NCBI GenBank assembly: GCA_905215675.1
Contig: CAJMRA010000003.1
Span: 1 to 20,183 of the forward strand
Length of the DNA: 20,183 nucleotides
Direction of reading: 5' to 3'
Source: an uncultured bacterium
GTDB taxonomy: Bacteria > Desulfobacterota > Desulfovibrionia > Desulfovibrionales > Desulfovibrionaceae
Position numbers and translations under genes: made by a program. Numbering within the stretch: the first letter of the stretch is position 1; each line of letters starts with the position of its first letter. The notes beneath the pieces are model-generated. The model was not told where the DNA came from and searched no databases. It saw nothing but the letters and a program-made list of their open reading frames with translations. Below, in pieces: positions 6,654 through 13,205 of this stretch.

Positions 6654-7772
6654 CTAGACTCCCGCGGCCGTATTGGGAACAACGATGATGTCTTCCTGAC
6701 TCAGCCGGAAGCAGACGTTTTCAAACTGGCGTTCCACCAGCATATACGCCTTGCCGATGGAGACTTCCACGCCGGGATATACGACGCCGGGCACGATGAG
6801 GCGGCAGTTCTGCATGCGTTCCTCGTCCACATAGAGATGGGACCAGAGTTCGTCGCGGCGTTCCAGCAGGGCCTGGCGTTCGTTGCGGGCGCGTTGCAGG
6901 CGCTGCCCGTTGGGGGTGTCCGGCGGCAGGTGTCCGGCGATGGCCGACAGGTGCGTGACCCGCTGGGAGACGTTGGCTATATAGGCGTCGAGCTTTTCCA
7001 GTTCGCGGATGGTCTGGGGAGAATAGCCGAGATAGATTTTTGTGGGCACGGAAGCGCGGTTGCCCAGCTGGGTACCCACATAGACGCTGCCGTAGGCGTT
7101 GACCGTGGAACCGTACAGGCTTCCCTTGACCACAAGGTTGGTGCCCACATAGAGCGTGCTGTAAAGGCAGTACTTGTCGATGACGATGGCGTCTCCGGCG
7201 CGGACTTCCAGTTTTTCCACGAAGGGACAGACGATCTTGCCGCCGGCGATGAGACGTCCGCGGCCGCCGGAGCTGCCGCGCGCGCCGGATTCCACCAGCA
7301 GGTCGCCGCGGGCGCGCACGCGCCCGCCTTCCACCATGCCCATGACGCGCACGGCGTTGGCCTGCGCCTGAAAACCGGCGCGTACGGAACCGTGAACGGC
7401 CATGTCGCCCACAAAGAAGATGTTGCCGGTCTGAAAGCTGACGTCGGAACGGACATTGAGGACGTGCTTGACGGTGATTTTGCCGTCCAGATAAAACACG
7501 TAGCCGTTGATGTCGGATTTCAGGTAGAGGGAGTTTTCCGGGTCGAGGTGGGTATTGGGTCCCAGCGGGAAAACGGGCTCCTGCAGAATGAAACGTTCGT
7601 CGGGATTGGGACCGGCCTGTTCGATGGGGACAATCTCGGCGACCACCTGATCCTTGATGACGTTCTGGACGTATCCCAGATTATAGACATCCGATTCCCC
7701 GTCGCTCACCTTGGGCTTGAGGGCAAGATGGTTCATGTCGGGATCGAAATAGTGGCGGAGATAATATGTCAC
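6654..7772 (-). CDS. FapA/DUF342 family polymer-like beta-helix protein
   Basis: A 372-residue member of the DUF342 (FapA, 'flagellar assembly protein A') family. Signs are a central stretch of short glycine-rich, hydrophobic beta-helix repeats (about 120-255: GDMAVHGSVRAGF, MGMVEGGRVRARGDLLVE, VGTNLVVKGSLYGSTVNAYG). A coiled-coil insert follows (about 260-320: IRELEKLDAYIANVSQRV, then RARNERQALLERRDEL), and then a final beta segment (IVPGVVYPGVEVSIG). It is shorter than many FapA proteins (often 450-650) and has a reduced N-terminal part. The proposed start is GTG at 7772 with a modest AGGCAGG upstream; a later ATG (codon 13) is possible but lacks a ribosome site. The family is linked to motility and cell-surface assembly, but its biochemical role is unknown. 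Confidence 0.8.
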   Translation of the reverse strand: MTYYLRHYFDPDMNHLALKPKVSDGESDVYNLGYVQNVIKDQVVAEIVPIEQAGPNPDERFILQEPVFPLGPNTHLDPENSLYLKSDINGYVFYLDGKITVKHVLNVRSDVSFQTGNIFFVGDMAVHGSVRAGFQAQANAVRVMGMVEGGRVRARGDLLVESGARGSSGGRGRLIAGGKIVCPFVEKLEVRAGDAIVIDKYCLYSTLYVGTNLVVKGSLYGSTVNAYGSVYVGTQLGNRASVPTKIYLGYSPQTIRELEKLDAYIANVSQRVTHLSAIAGHLPPDTPNGQRLQRARNERQALLERRDELWSHLYVDEERMQNCRLIVPGVVYPGVEVSIGKAYMLVERQFENVCFRLSQEDIIVVPNTAAGV

Positions 7773-7871
7773 GTCAGTGCCTGCCTGTAAGCCCCGGCGG
7801 GGAAAATACCGGGGAAGAAGGGTTCAGGACGAGGACGGGGGACGCCGCTGCGGCCCCGCGTCGACGTCACA

Positions 7872-8225
7872 TTATTCCGAAGGGTCCGTAATGCTTCCTG
7901 CGAGCGCTTCTTCCGACAGAAGTATGCCGATGAAGCCTTCGATTTCCGATGATTTCAGCAAATCGAGAACATGCTGCGGCGGCGAAAGCAGAAAAAGCGC
8001 CTTGCCGCTGCAGACGCCGACGCCCTGCACGGCAACAAGCGCGCCAAGACCGGAACTGTCCACCTGTTCGGTCTTGCTCATGTCGATGGCCACCTTGTGG
8101 ACGTTTTTTTCCCGCATGTAGCCTTCCAGTTCGGCACGCAGGGAAACGGAATCCTCCAGCAGCATGTTGCCGCTGTGGCGCAGAATGGTGTAGCCGTCGT
8201 ATTTTTCTGCCTTCAGTGCGTACAC
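7872..8225 (-). CDS. STAS-domain protein (anti-sigma factor antagonist-like)
   Basis: A 117-residue single STAS domain. The family signature DSSGLGAL is at residues 56-63; in SpoIIAA-type antagonists a serine of this motif is phosphorylated by a partner kinase/anti-sigma factor. The fold is otherwise typical: a beta-rich start (YDGYTILRHSGNMLL), a helix (SLRAELEGYMREKN), the strand VAIDMS, then the switch loop and a C-terminal helix. I chose the GTG at 8225 because GGGAGG (8235-8240) precedes it, and the in-frame extension upstream runs into dtd coding sequence and looks non-native. The gene lies 31 bp after dtd and 99 bp before fapA. No cognate kinase or phosphatase is in the window, so the partner is unknown. 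Confidence 0.85.
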   Translation of the reverse strand: MYALKAEKYDGYTILRHSGNMLLEDSVSLRAELEGYMREKNVHKVAIDMSKTEQVDSSGLGALVAVQGVGVCSGKALFLLSPPQHVLDLLKSSEIEGFIGILLSEEALAGSITDPSE

Positions 8226-8256
8226 GACCGTGTTCCTCCCGGGAAATGTCGTCCGA

Positions 8257-8736
8257 TTACGAAAACAGTTCCTCTGAATCCAGCAGGATGGTGACGGGTC
8301 CCCAGTTGCAGAGCCGGACCCGCATATCTGCTCCAAAGATACCTGATGCTACCCTGCAAGATACATTTTCGTCAACAAAATTCACAAACTCTGCAAAAAG
8401 GGCGCGGGCGGACTCCGGCGCCGCGGCATTGCTGAACGAGGGGCGGCGGCCCTTGCGGCAGTCGGCATAGAGCGTGAATTGCGGCACGATCAGCAGATCG
8501 CCGCCGTAGTCCTGCACGTCGCAGGAGAACTTGCCTTCCTGCGTGCCCGGGGGCGGAAAGATGCGCAGGTCCCGGAGCTTGCGGGCCATGCCCGCAAAGG
8601 CGGGCGTGCGGGCAAAGTCCGCCCCGTCCCGGCTGCCGAAGGCGGCCAGCGCCAGCAGGCCGGGGCCTATGGCGGCCGTTTCCTGCCCGTCGATGCTGAC
8701 CGAGGCGGAGAGAACGCGCTGAATGAAAAGACGCAT
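8257..8736 (-). CDS. dtd: D-aminoacyl-tRNA deacylase
   Basis: A 159-residue enzyme that hydrolyses D-amino acids (and mischarged glycine) from tRNA. The N-terminus MRLFIQRVLSASVSIDG is canonical. The active-site segment reads PQFTLYADCRKGRRPSF (85-101), where the family norm is SQFTL, so the first serine is proline here. The Gly-cisPro motif appears as NWGPVT (144-149) instead of the common NDGPVT. Length is close to the usual 145-155 residues. The ATG at 8736 has GGGAG upstream and begins 4 bp after the acyl-CoA ligase stop. The reading frame stays open further upstream, but that part overlaps the ligase gene and has no dtd similarity. Confidence 0.93.
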   Translation of the reverse strand: MRLFIQRVLSASVSIDGQETAAIGPGLLALAAFGSRDGADFARTPAFAGMARKLRDLRIFPPPGTQEGKFSCDVQDYGGDLLIVPQFTLYADCRKGRRPSFSNAAAPESARALFAEFVNFVDENVSCRVASGIFGADMRVRLCNWGPVTILLDSEELFS

Positions 8737-8740
8737 GGCG

Positions 8741-10450
8741 TTATTCTCCCGTGGTTTCGTCGTGCCGGGCCTGCTTGCGTTCCTCCTCTTCCCGCAGGGC
8801 CCGGCGCAGGACCTTGCCCACGCTGCTGCGCGGCAGGTCGTCGCGGAATTCCACCAGACGCGGCACCTTGTAGGAGGCCAGTTTCCGGCGGCACCAGGCG
8901 ATGACGTCGGCCCGCCGCAGCGTCGCTCCGGGCCGGGGCGTGACGTAGACCTTGAGCGTTTCGCCGCGCAGGGGCTCGCGGATGCCGATGCAGACGGCCT
9001 CCTGCACGTCGGGATGTTCGCGCAGGGTTTCTTCCACTTCGCGCGGATAGACGTTGTAGCCCCCCACAAGGACGATGTCCTTCTTGCGATCGCGGATGAA
9101 GAAATAGCCGTCCTCGTCCATGACGGCGATGTCGCCGGTATACAGCCAGCCGTCGCGCAGGGTGGCGGCGGTTTCTTCGGGCTTGTGCCAGTAGCCCTGC
9201 ATGACCTGCGGACCGCGCACGATCATTTCGCCTTCTTGTCCGGGGGGCAGGGGAGCGCCGCCCGTGTCCGCATCGACGATGCAGGCGTCCGTTCCCGGCA
9301 GCGGCAGGCCGATGGAGCCTGTTTTCTGTTTTTGCGGATCGCGGGGATTGATATGGGTGATGGGAGAGGCTTCCGTCAGGCCGTAGCCTTCCAGAATGGC
9401 CGCTCCCGTGAGCTCCTGAAACCGGCGGAAGATATCGGGCGGCAGGGGGGCCGAGCCGGAAATGCACAGCCGGATGCAGCCGAGGTCATGTTCCGTCAGG
9501 CTTTTTTGCTGGAGCAGCGAGGCATAGACGGCGGGGGCTCCCGGAAAAACGGAGGGCTTGTGCTTGTCGATGAGGCGCAGGACGTCCTGCGGCACGTAGC
9601 GGGGCAACGGCAGGCTTGTGGCGGCCAGCAGCGTCGGGATGGTGATGCCCGTGGTCAGGCCGTAGACATGGAAAAACGGCAGCAGCGCGATGAAGCTGTG
9701 CCGCGCTTCCGCCGTTTCATCGACAATGGCCAGAATCTGGCGCGCGTTGGTGCCCAGATTGGCGTGCGTCAGCATGACGCCCTTGGGCGTGCCCGTGGTG
9801 CCGCCCGTATATTGCAGCAGGGCGGGCGTCATGATGGGATGACGGATCGCTTCGGAAAGCCGGGGGGCGTCCTTGCGGAAGTCCTTCCAGCGCAGCACGG
9901 CGTCGTCGTACGGAACGGGCGTTCCCTGCTGGCGCGACTGCTTGAGGCGATAGAGCCAGTTGAGCGGGAAGGAAAGCGCCTCGTCCACCGTGGTGACGAT
10001 ATAGCGCCGGACGGGGAGCCGGGAGCGAAGGGAGGCGATGCGGGGCCAGAGGGCGTCGAGTACGATCAGGGTTTCGGCTTCGGCGTCGTTCAGATTGGTG
10101 CACAGCTCCGTTTCCATGTAAAGCGGGTTCACCATGACCGCTATGGCTCCGGCCTTGAGAATGCCCCAGAAGGCTTCCACCGTCTGCGGCAGGTTGGGCA
10201 GCATGACGGCCACCCGTTCCCCGGGCCGGACGCCCGCGCGGCGCAGCGCCCCGGCAAAGCGTTCCGCCCGTTCGCGCAGGGCCGCATAGGTGATGCGCGT
10301 ATTCTGGAAAATCACCGCCGGCCGTCGCGGATACCGTTCCGCCGCCGTGTCGAGCAGGGCATAAAGGGGCGCGTCGAACAGCGGAATGTCGCGCGGCGTA
10401 TCGGAAGCGTAGTGTCGCAGCCAGGGCCGGGAGATTTCTTCGGTCGTCAT
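8741..10450 (-). CDS. Long-chain fatty acid-CoA ligase (AMP-forming)
   Basis: A 569-residue member of the ANL adenylating family that converts a fatty acid, ATP and CoA to acyl-CoA. Motifs in order are the P-loop YTGGTTGTPKG (214-224), YGLTEASP (356-363), the WLYTGD motif (435-440), the hinge RDRKKD (453-458), GGYNVYPREVEE (463-474) and the C-terminal catalytic lysine in SSVGKVLRR (Lys546). Length and motifs fit FadD-type ligases, but chain-length preference cannot be read from sequence. The start ATG at 10450 has only a weak AAGG upstream. It is followed after 4 bp by dtd, so the two are probably co-transcribed. The ligase could feed exogenous fatty acids to phospholipid synthesis or beta-oxidation; no other fatty acid genes are nearby. 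Confidence 0.9.
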   Translation of the reverse strand: MTTEEISRPWLRHYASDTPRDIPLFDAPLYALLDTAAERYPRRPAVIFQNTRITYAALRERAERFAGALRRAGVRPGERVAVMLPNLPQTVEAFWGILKAGAIAVMVNPLYMETELCTNLNDAEAETLIVLDALWPRIASLRSRLPVRRYIVTTVDEALSFPLNWLYRLKQSRQQGTPVPYDDAVLRWKDFRKDAPRLSEAIRHPIMTPALLQYTGGTTGTPKGVMLTHANLGTNARQILAIVDETAEARHSFIALLPFFHVYGLTTGITIPTLLAATSLPLPRYVPQDVLRLIDKHKPSVFPGAPAVYASLLQQKSLTEHDLGCIRLCISGSAPLPPDIFRRFQELTGAAILEGYGLTEASPITHINPRDPQKQKTGSIGLPLPGTDACIVDADTGGAPLPPGQEGEMIVRGPQVMQGYWHKPEETAATLRDGWLYTGDIAVMDEDGYFFIRDRKKDIVLVGGYNVYPREVEETLREHPDVQEAVCIGIREPLRGETLKVYVTPRPGATLRRADVIAWCRRKLASYKVPRLVEFRDDLPRSSVGKVLRRALREEEERKQARHDETTGE

Positions 10451-10517
10451 GGATGTGCCTTGTGCGTGGTTTCGGGAAGTTGCCTGAACTGAAAGCCTTG
10501 TCCCTGCCGTCGCCGCG

Positions 10518-11705
10518 TCAGGCGTCGGCCACGGCGCAGACCACGGCCTGCGCCTTGATGCCCTCGACCCGGCCGGTAAAGCCGAGTTTTTCCTCCGTCG
10601 TGGCCTTGACGTTGACGCATTCCGGCGGCAGGCGCAGCAGCCGCGCCACGTTCTTGCGTATGGCCGCCTTGTGCGCGCCCACGCGGGGTTTCTGGGCCAC
10701 GATGGTCAGGTCCACGTTGGAAAGGCGCAATCCACGCCCGTGGAACAGGCGCAGGACCTCGTCCAGCAGCACCGCCGACGAGATATTGTCGAACGCGGCG
10801 TCCGCATCGGGAAAATGTTCGCCGATGTCTCCCAGACCGGCGCAGCCGAGCAGGGCGTCCATCAGCGCATGAAGCAGCACGTCGCCGTCGGAGTGGGCCA
10901 CAACCTCCATGCCGCCTTCCAGCGGCACGCCGCCCAGACGCAGCGGCCGCCCCGGCCCGTAGCGGTGGACATCGTAGCCGAACCCCACGCGGGGCGCGGC
11001 GGACGGCGCGGGCGCGTCCGTCAGGAGGCGCAGGTCTTCCGCGCGGGTGATCTTGCGGTTGTCGGCGTCTCCTTCCACCATGATGACGGCATGTCCCTGC
11101 GCTTCCATCAGGGCGGCGTCGTCGGTGGCGTCCAGCCCCTGTTCCAGCGCCGCGGCATGCGCCGCCCGCAACAGGCGCGCGTCGAATCCCTGCGGCGTCT
11201 GCACGGCGGCGATCTGGTCCCGGGGCAGCGTCGCGGCCACACGTTCGCCGTCCAGACGCTTGATCGTATCCGTCATGCGCAGTCCGGGCACGACCGCCGG
11301 AGCCCGTTCCAGCCCGGCCAGCACACGATGCGCCAGCGCGGCGGACAGGAAGGGGCGCGCCGCGTCGTGCACCAGCACATGGGTACAGTCATGCGGCAGG
11401 GCGTCCAGCCCGTGACGCACGGAATCCTGCCGCCGTTCGCCTCCCGGCGCGGCGATCCAGGGCAGCCCCGGGTCCTCCTCGGCGGCAATGGCCCGGCATT
11501 GCTCCACCGCGAGTTCGAAACCTTCGGCGGGAAAAACGAAAACCAGACCATGAACGGCGCCGCAGCGGCAGAACGCGCGGGCCGAGTGCCAGTACAGCGG
11601 CCGTCCCCGCCATTCCAGAAACTGTTTGGGCGTGCCGTTGGTCGACGCGCCCATGCGACTGCCGCCCCCCGCCGCCACGATGATTGCCCAGGCTTGCTGT
11701 GTCAC
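10518..11705 (-). CDS. ispDF: Bifunctional IspD-IspF isoprenoid (MEP pathway) enzyme
   Basis: A 395-residue fusion of two non-consecutive enzymes of the methylerythritol phosphate pathway. The IspD part (about 1-230, CDP-ME synthase) shows AAGGGSRMG (11-19), TPKQF with Lys27, VHDAARPF (112-119) and QTPQGF (169-174). The IspF part (about 238-395, MECDP synthase) shows GYDVHRYG (Asp245, His247 metal ligands), HSDGDVLLHALMDA (271-284), GDIGEHFPD and the closing KATTEEKLGFTGRVEGI. I start it at GTG 11705 because GGGGA (11711-11715) sits 5 nt upstream and the protein then begins directly at the IspD fold; the longer ATG at 11804 adds 33 Arg/Gly-rich residues unlike IspD. It diverges from the EamA gene. 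Confidence 0.95.
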   Translation of the reverse strand: MTQQAWAIIVAAGGGSRMGASTNGTPKQFLEWRGRPLYWHSARAFCRCGAVHGLVFVFPAEGFELAVEQCRAIAAEEDPGLPWIAAPGGERRQDSVRHGLDALPHDCTHVLVHDAARPFLSAALAHRVLAGLERAPAVVPGLRMTDTIKRLDGERVAATLPRDQIAAVQTPQGFDARLLRAAHAAALEQGLDATDDAALMEAQGHAVIMVEGDADNRKITRAEDLRLLTDAPAPSAAPRVGFGYDVHRYGPGRPLRLGGVPLEGGMEVVAHSDGDVLLHALMDALLGCAGLGDIGEHFPDADAAFDNISSAVLLDEVLRLFHGRGLRLSNVDLTIVAQKPRVGAHKAAIRKNVARLLRLPPECVNVKATTEEKLGFTGRVEGIKAQAVVCAVADA

Positions 11706-11795
11706 CTTGTTCCCCTTTTGCAGGATGCCGGATGTCTTTCCGGGGTCGGCGGCGGTTCCGGGCCCGGAACGCCGCTTCGGCCGGAAGCGGGTCCT

Positions 11796-11824
11796 AGTTT
11801 TCATCGCGCGAGTCGTCTTGTCAA
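11796..11824 (-). promoter_or_regulatory. Candidate sigma-70 promoter for ispDF
   Basis: On the minus strand a perfect TTGACA (11819-11824) is separated by 17 bp from AAAACT (11796-11801). The -35 is ideal; the -10 matches TATAAT at only three of six positions. The predicted 5' leader would be about 85 nt. No better promoter is seen in this divergent region. Confidence 0.35.
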
Positions 11825-11895
11825 TCCATTATGCTGTTTTTGCAGGGCTGTTGCGACAAATCCGTTGCGGACGGGGCGCGCATTCCCTTTACCGC

Positions 11896-11915
11896 AAAAA
11901 TCCGTTAGGATTTTT
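11896..11915. other. AT-rich hairpin upstream of the EamA gene
   Basis: AAAAATCC (11896-11903) and GGATTTTT (11908-11915) pair perfectly around GTTA. It lies 62 bp before the EamA start in the ispDF/EamA divergent region and could be an operator or leader hairpin. I see no convincing -35/-10 pair for the plus strand here. Confidence 0.3.
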
Positions 11916-11977
11916 CCCCGGCGACCGTCCGATTGACGGCGTCGCCTCTTGTCCCGTGTTCAAAGGAGCGTCTTCTC

Positions 11978-12853
11978 ATGTGTGCCGCCGTGTCTTTCCG
12001 CGCCCTTCAGGGCTATGGCTTTATCGTGGCGGCCGCCGTCTGCTGGTCCCTGATCGGCGTCGTCGGCCGTCTGCCCATGAGCATGGGGACAAGCCCCCTG
12101 GAAACGGCGTTCTGGCGCACGGCGTTCGGCTGCTGCTGCTTCATGCTGCACGCCCTGCGCTGCGGCGGCTGGCGCATGCCCTGGCGGCACGCGCTCTGTC
12201 TGGCGGGCTTCGGCGTCTGGGGCGTGGGCGTCTTCTTCGGGCTGACGCAGTACGCCGTCGCGCTCAGCGGCGGCGCCATGACGGTGGTGCTGCTGTATAC
12301 GGCGCCGGTCTGGGTGGCTCTTTTTTCCTTCCTTTTCTTCCATGAGCGGCCGGATCGGCGTACGCTGGCGGCCATGGGCGTCGCCCTTGCCGGGACGGCG
12401 CTGCTGTGCGGTTCCGGCGGCAGCCTGTCGGGAGCGCCCTCGCCGACGGGCATCGTCTGCGGTCTGGCGACGGGGCTGTGCTACGCCACGCACTATCCCT
12501 TTTGCCGCTGGTGGCAACAGCGCTACGATACCGCCGTCATCTATGCCTGGATGTTTCTCGGCGGGACGCTGGCGCTGGGGCTGTTCGCCCCGATCGGGCT
12601 TGCGCACCGGGCGACGGACTGGGGCGCCTTCCTTGTGCTGGGCGTCGTCTGCTGTTACGCCGGATATTATTGCTATGGGCAGTCGCTGCTGCGAATCCCG
12701 CTGGTGCGGGCGGCGGCCGTCGGGTATCTGGAGCCGCTGCTCAGCACCCTGTGGCTGGCGCTGTTCTGGAACGAGGCTTTCACCCCGGCGGGATGGTGCG
12801 GCGGCGCGCTTGTCATCGGCGCGGTGCTGACAATCACCCTGCGCCGGAGTTAG
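11978..12853 (+). CDS. EamA-family (drug/metabolite superfamily) transporter
   Basis: A 291-residue inner-membrane protein with about ten hydrophobic helices arranged as two EamA repeats. The first repeat ends in TAPVWVALFSFLFFHERP (108-125), and the second in GYLEPLLSTLWLALFWNEAF (249-268) followed by a last helix. Both are hallmark positions of the family. Substrate is not predictable; members export amino acids, metabolites or drugs. The ATG at 11978 is chosen because AAAGGAG (11962-11968) lies 9 nt upstream, and the longer in-frame version from 11933 adds a polar stretch before the first helix. It is a single-gene unit diverging from ispDF, followed by a gene-free region with an intergenic repeat. 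Confidence 0.9.
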   Translation: MCAAVSFRALQGYGFIVAAAVCWSLIGVVGRLPMSMGTSPLETAFWRTAFGCCCFMLHALRCGGWRMPWRHALCLAGFGVWGVGVFFGLTQYAVALSGGAMTVVLLYTAPVWVALFSFLFFHERPDRRTLAAMGVALAGTALLCGSGGSLSGAPSPTGIVCGLATGLCYATHYPFCRWWQQRYDTAVIYAWMFLGGTLALGLFAPIGLAHRATDWGAFLVLGVVCCYAGYYCYGQSLLRIPLVRAAAVGYLEPLLSTLWLALFWNEAFTPAGWCGGALVIGAVLTITLRRS

Positions 12854-12854
12854 C

Positions 12855-12956
12855 GCGTTTTGCCTTTGAATAAAGAAATGCGAGGCGGCGGCACAGCGCC
12901 GCCCGGCCGAAAGTGAGCGGAAAAACCGCGCTTTTTCCGCGAAACGGCAGGCCGTA
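12855..12956 (-). repeat. Dispersed intergenic repeat, copy B (minus orientation)
   Basis: This is the inverted counterpart of copy A (19677-19781). Positions 12880-12908 match the complement of 19726-19754 at 27 of 29 bases, and 12917-12940 match the complement of 19693-19716 at 21 of 24. The outer parts align more loosely. It contains nested hairpins: GGCGGCG/CGCCGCC around GCACAG, and GCGGAAAAA/TTTTTCCGC (12917-12925, 12932-12940). It begins 1 bp after the EamA stop codon. No ORF or transposase is associated. Confidence 0.8.
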
Positions 12957-12958
12957 TG

Positions 12959-12983
12959 GTTTGAAACGCACAGCGTTTCAAAC
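12959..12983. repeat. Perfect 11-bp hairpin adjoining repeat copy B
   Basis: GTTTGAAACGC (12959-12969) pairs exactly with GCGTTTCAAAC (12973-12983) around an ACA loop. The arm shares GCGTTTCA with the hairpin at 4825-4853 and nearly so with 15377-15395. It sits 2 bp outside repeat copy B and may belong to the same element family. Confidence 0.6.
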
Positions 12984-13099
12984 TGAAAATACCCTGGAGG
13001 GGCGAACGGGGCGCGTCGGGGCTTTTCCGCGAGGGAAAGGGCGGTTCCGGCCCGAGGCGCTTTTCGCCGGGATATTTTTCTGGTGAAAATGGAATCCCT

Positions 13100-13107
13100 G
13101 CCGATAA
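13100..13107 (+). promoter_or_regulatory. Candidate sigma-28 (FliA) -10 element upstream of chemoreceptor
   Basis: GCCGATAA is an exact match to the flagellar sigma-28 -10 consensus and lies 98 bp upstream of a chemoreceptor, a typical FliA target. The expected -35 TAAA is absent at the usual 15-nt spacing (TGGT instead; TGAA occurs closer). The box also forms the left arm of an inverted repeat TGCCGAT/ATCGGCA (13099-13105, 13120-13126), so it could be an operator or hairpin instead. Confidence 0.4.
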
Positions 13108-13193
13108 GACGGGTACCAGATCGGCAAGGGCGGCGGCTCCCCCTTTTGGCGGAGGTCGCGCCCTGATGCGGGAACAGCCTTATGGAGAGAAAA

Positions 13194-13200
13194 GAGGAGG
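13194..13200 (+). promoter_or_regulatory. Strong ribosome-binding site that fixes the chemoreceptor start
   Basis: GAGGAGG lies 5 nt before the ATG at 13206. The alternative in-frame ATG at 13182 overlaps the region ahead of this site and has no Shine-Dalgarno of its own, so 13206 is preferred. Confidence 0.8.
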
Positions 13201-13205
13201 CCTTA

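Larger units (their letters stand above)
12854..13205. other. Gene-free region between EamA gene and chemoreceptor gene
   Basis: This 352-bp stretch holds no convincing ORF. It contains a copy of a dispersed intergenic repeat (12855-12956), an 11-bp perfect hairpin (12959-12983), a GC-rich segment without clear structure (about 12990-13080), the sigma-28-like GCCGATAA (13100-13107) inside an inverted repeat, and the strong ribosome-binding site of the chemoreceptor (13194-13200). No clear T-tailed terminator for the EamA gene is seen. Confidence 0.6.

Noticed and set aside
5748..7790. 680-codon plus-strand ORF opposite fapA and the glycosyltransferase
   Set aside because: It spans two recognisable minus-strand genes. 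Long antisense frames are expected from codon bias at this GC content. The same reasoning removes the large antisense frames over fliK, the acyl-CoA ligase, the chemoreceptor, pyrG and purQ-rnpB.
8226..8336. N-terminal extension of the STAS protein to ATG 8336
   Set aside because: The extension lies largely within dtd, has no Shine-Dalgarno and is unlike STAS; the GTG at 8225 has a strong one.
8737..9069. N-terminal extension of dtd into the acyl-CoA ligase
   Set aside because: Dtd begins canonically at MRLFIQRV (8736), and the extension is Arg/Ser/Pro-rich out-of-frame ligase sequence.
12985..13095. Possible cyclic-di-GMP (GEMM) riboswitch before the chemoreceptor
   Set aside because: The region lacks the conserved GEMM core and tetraloop receptor pattern; only GC-rich sequence without matching helices is seen.
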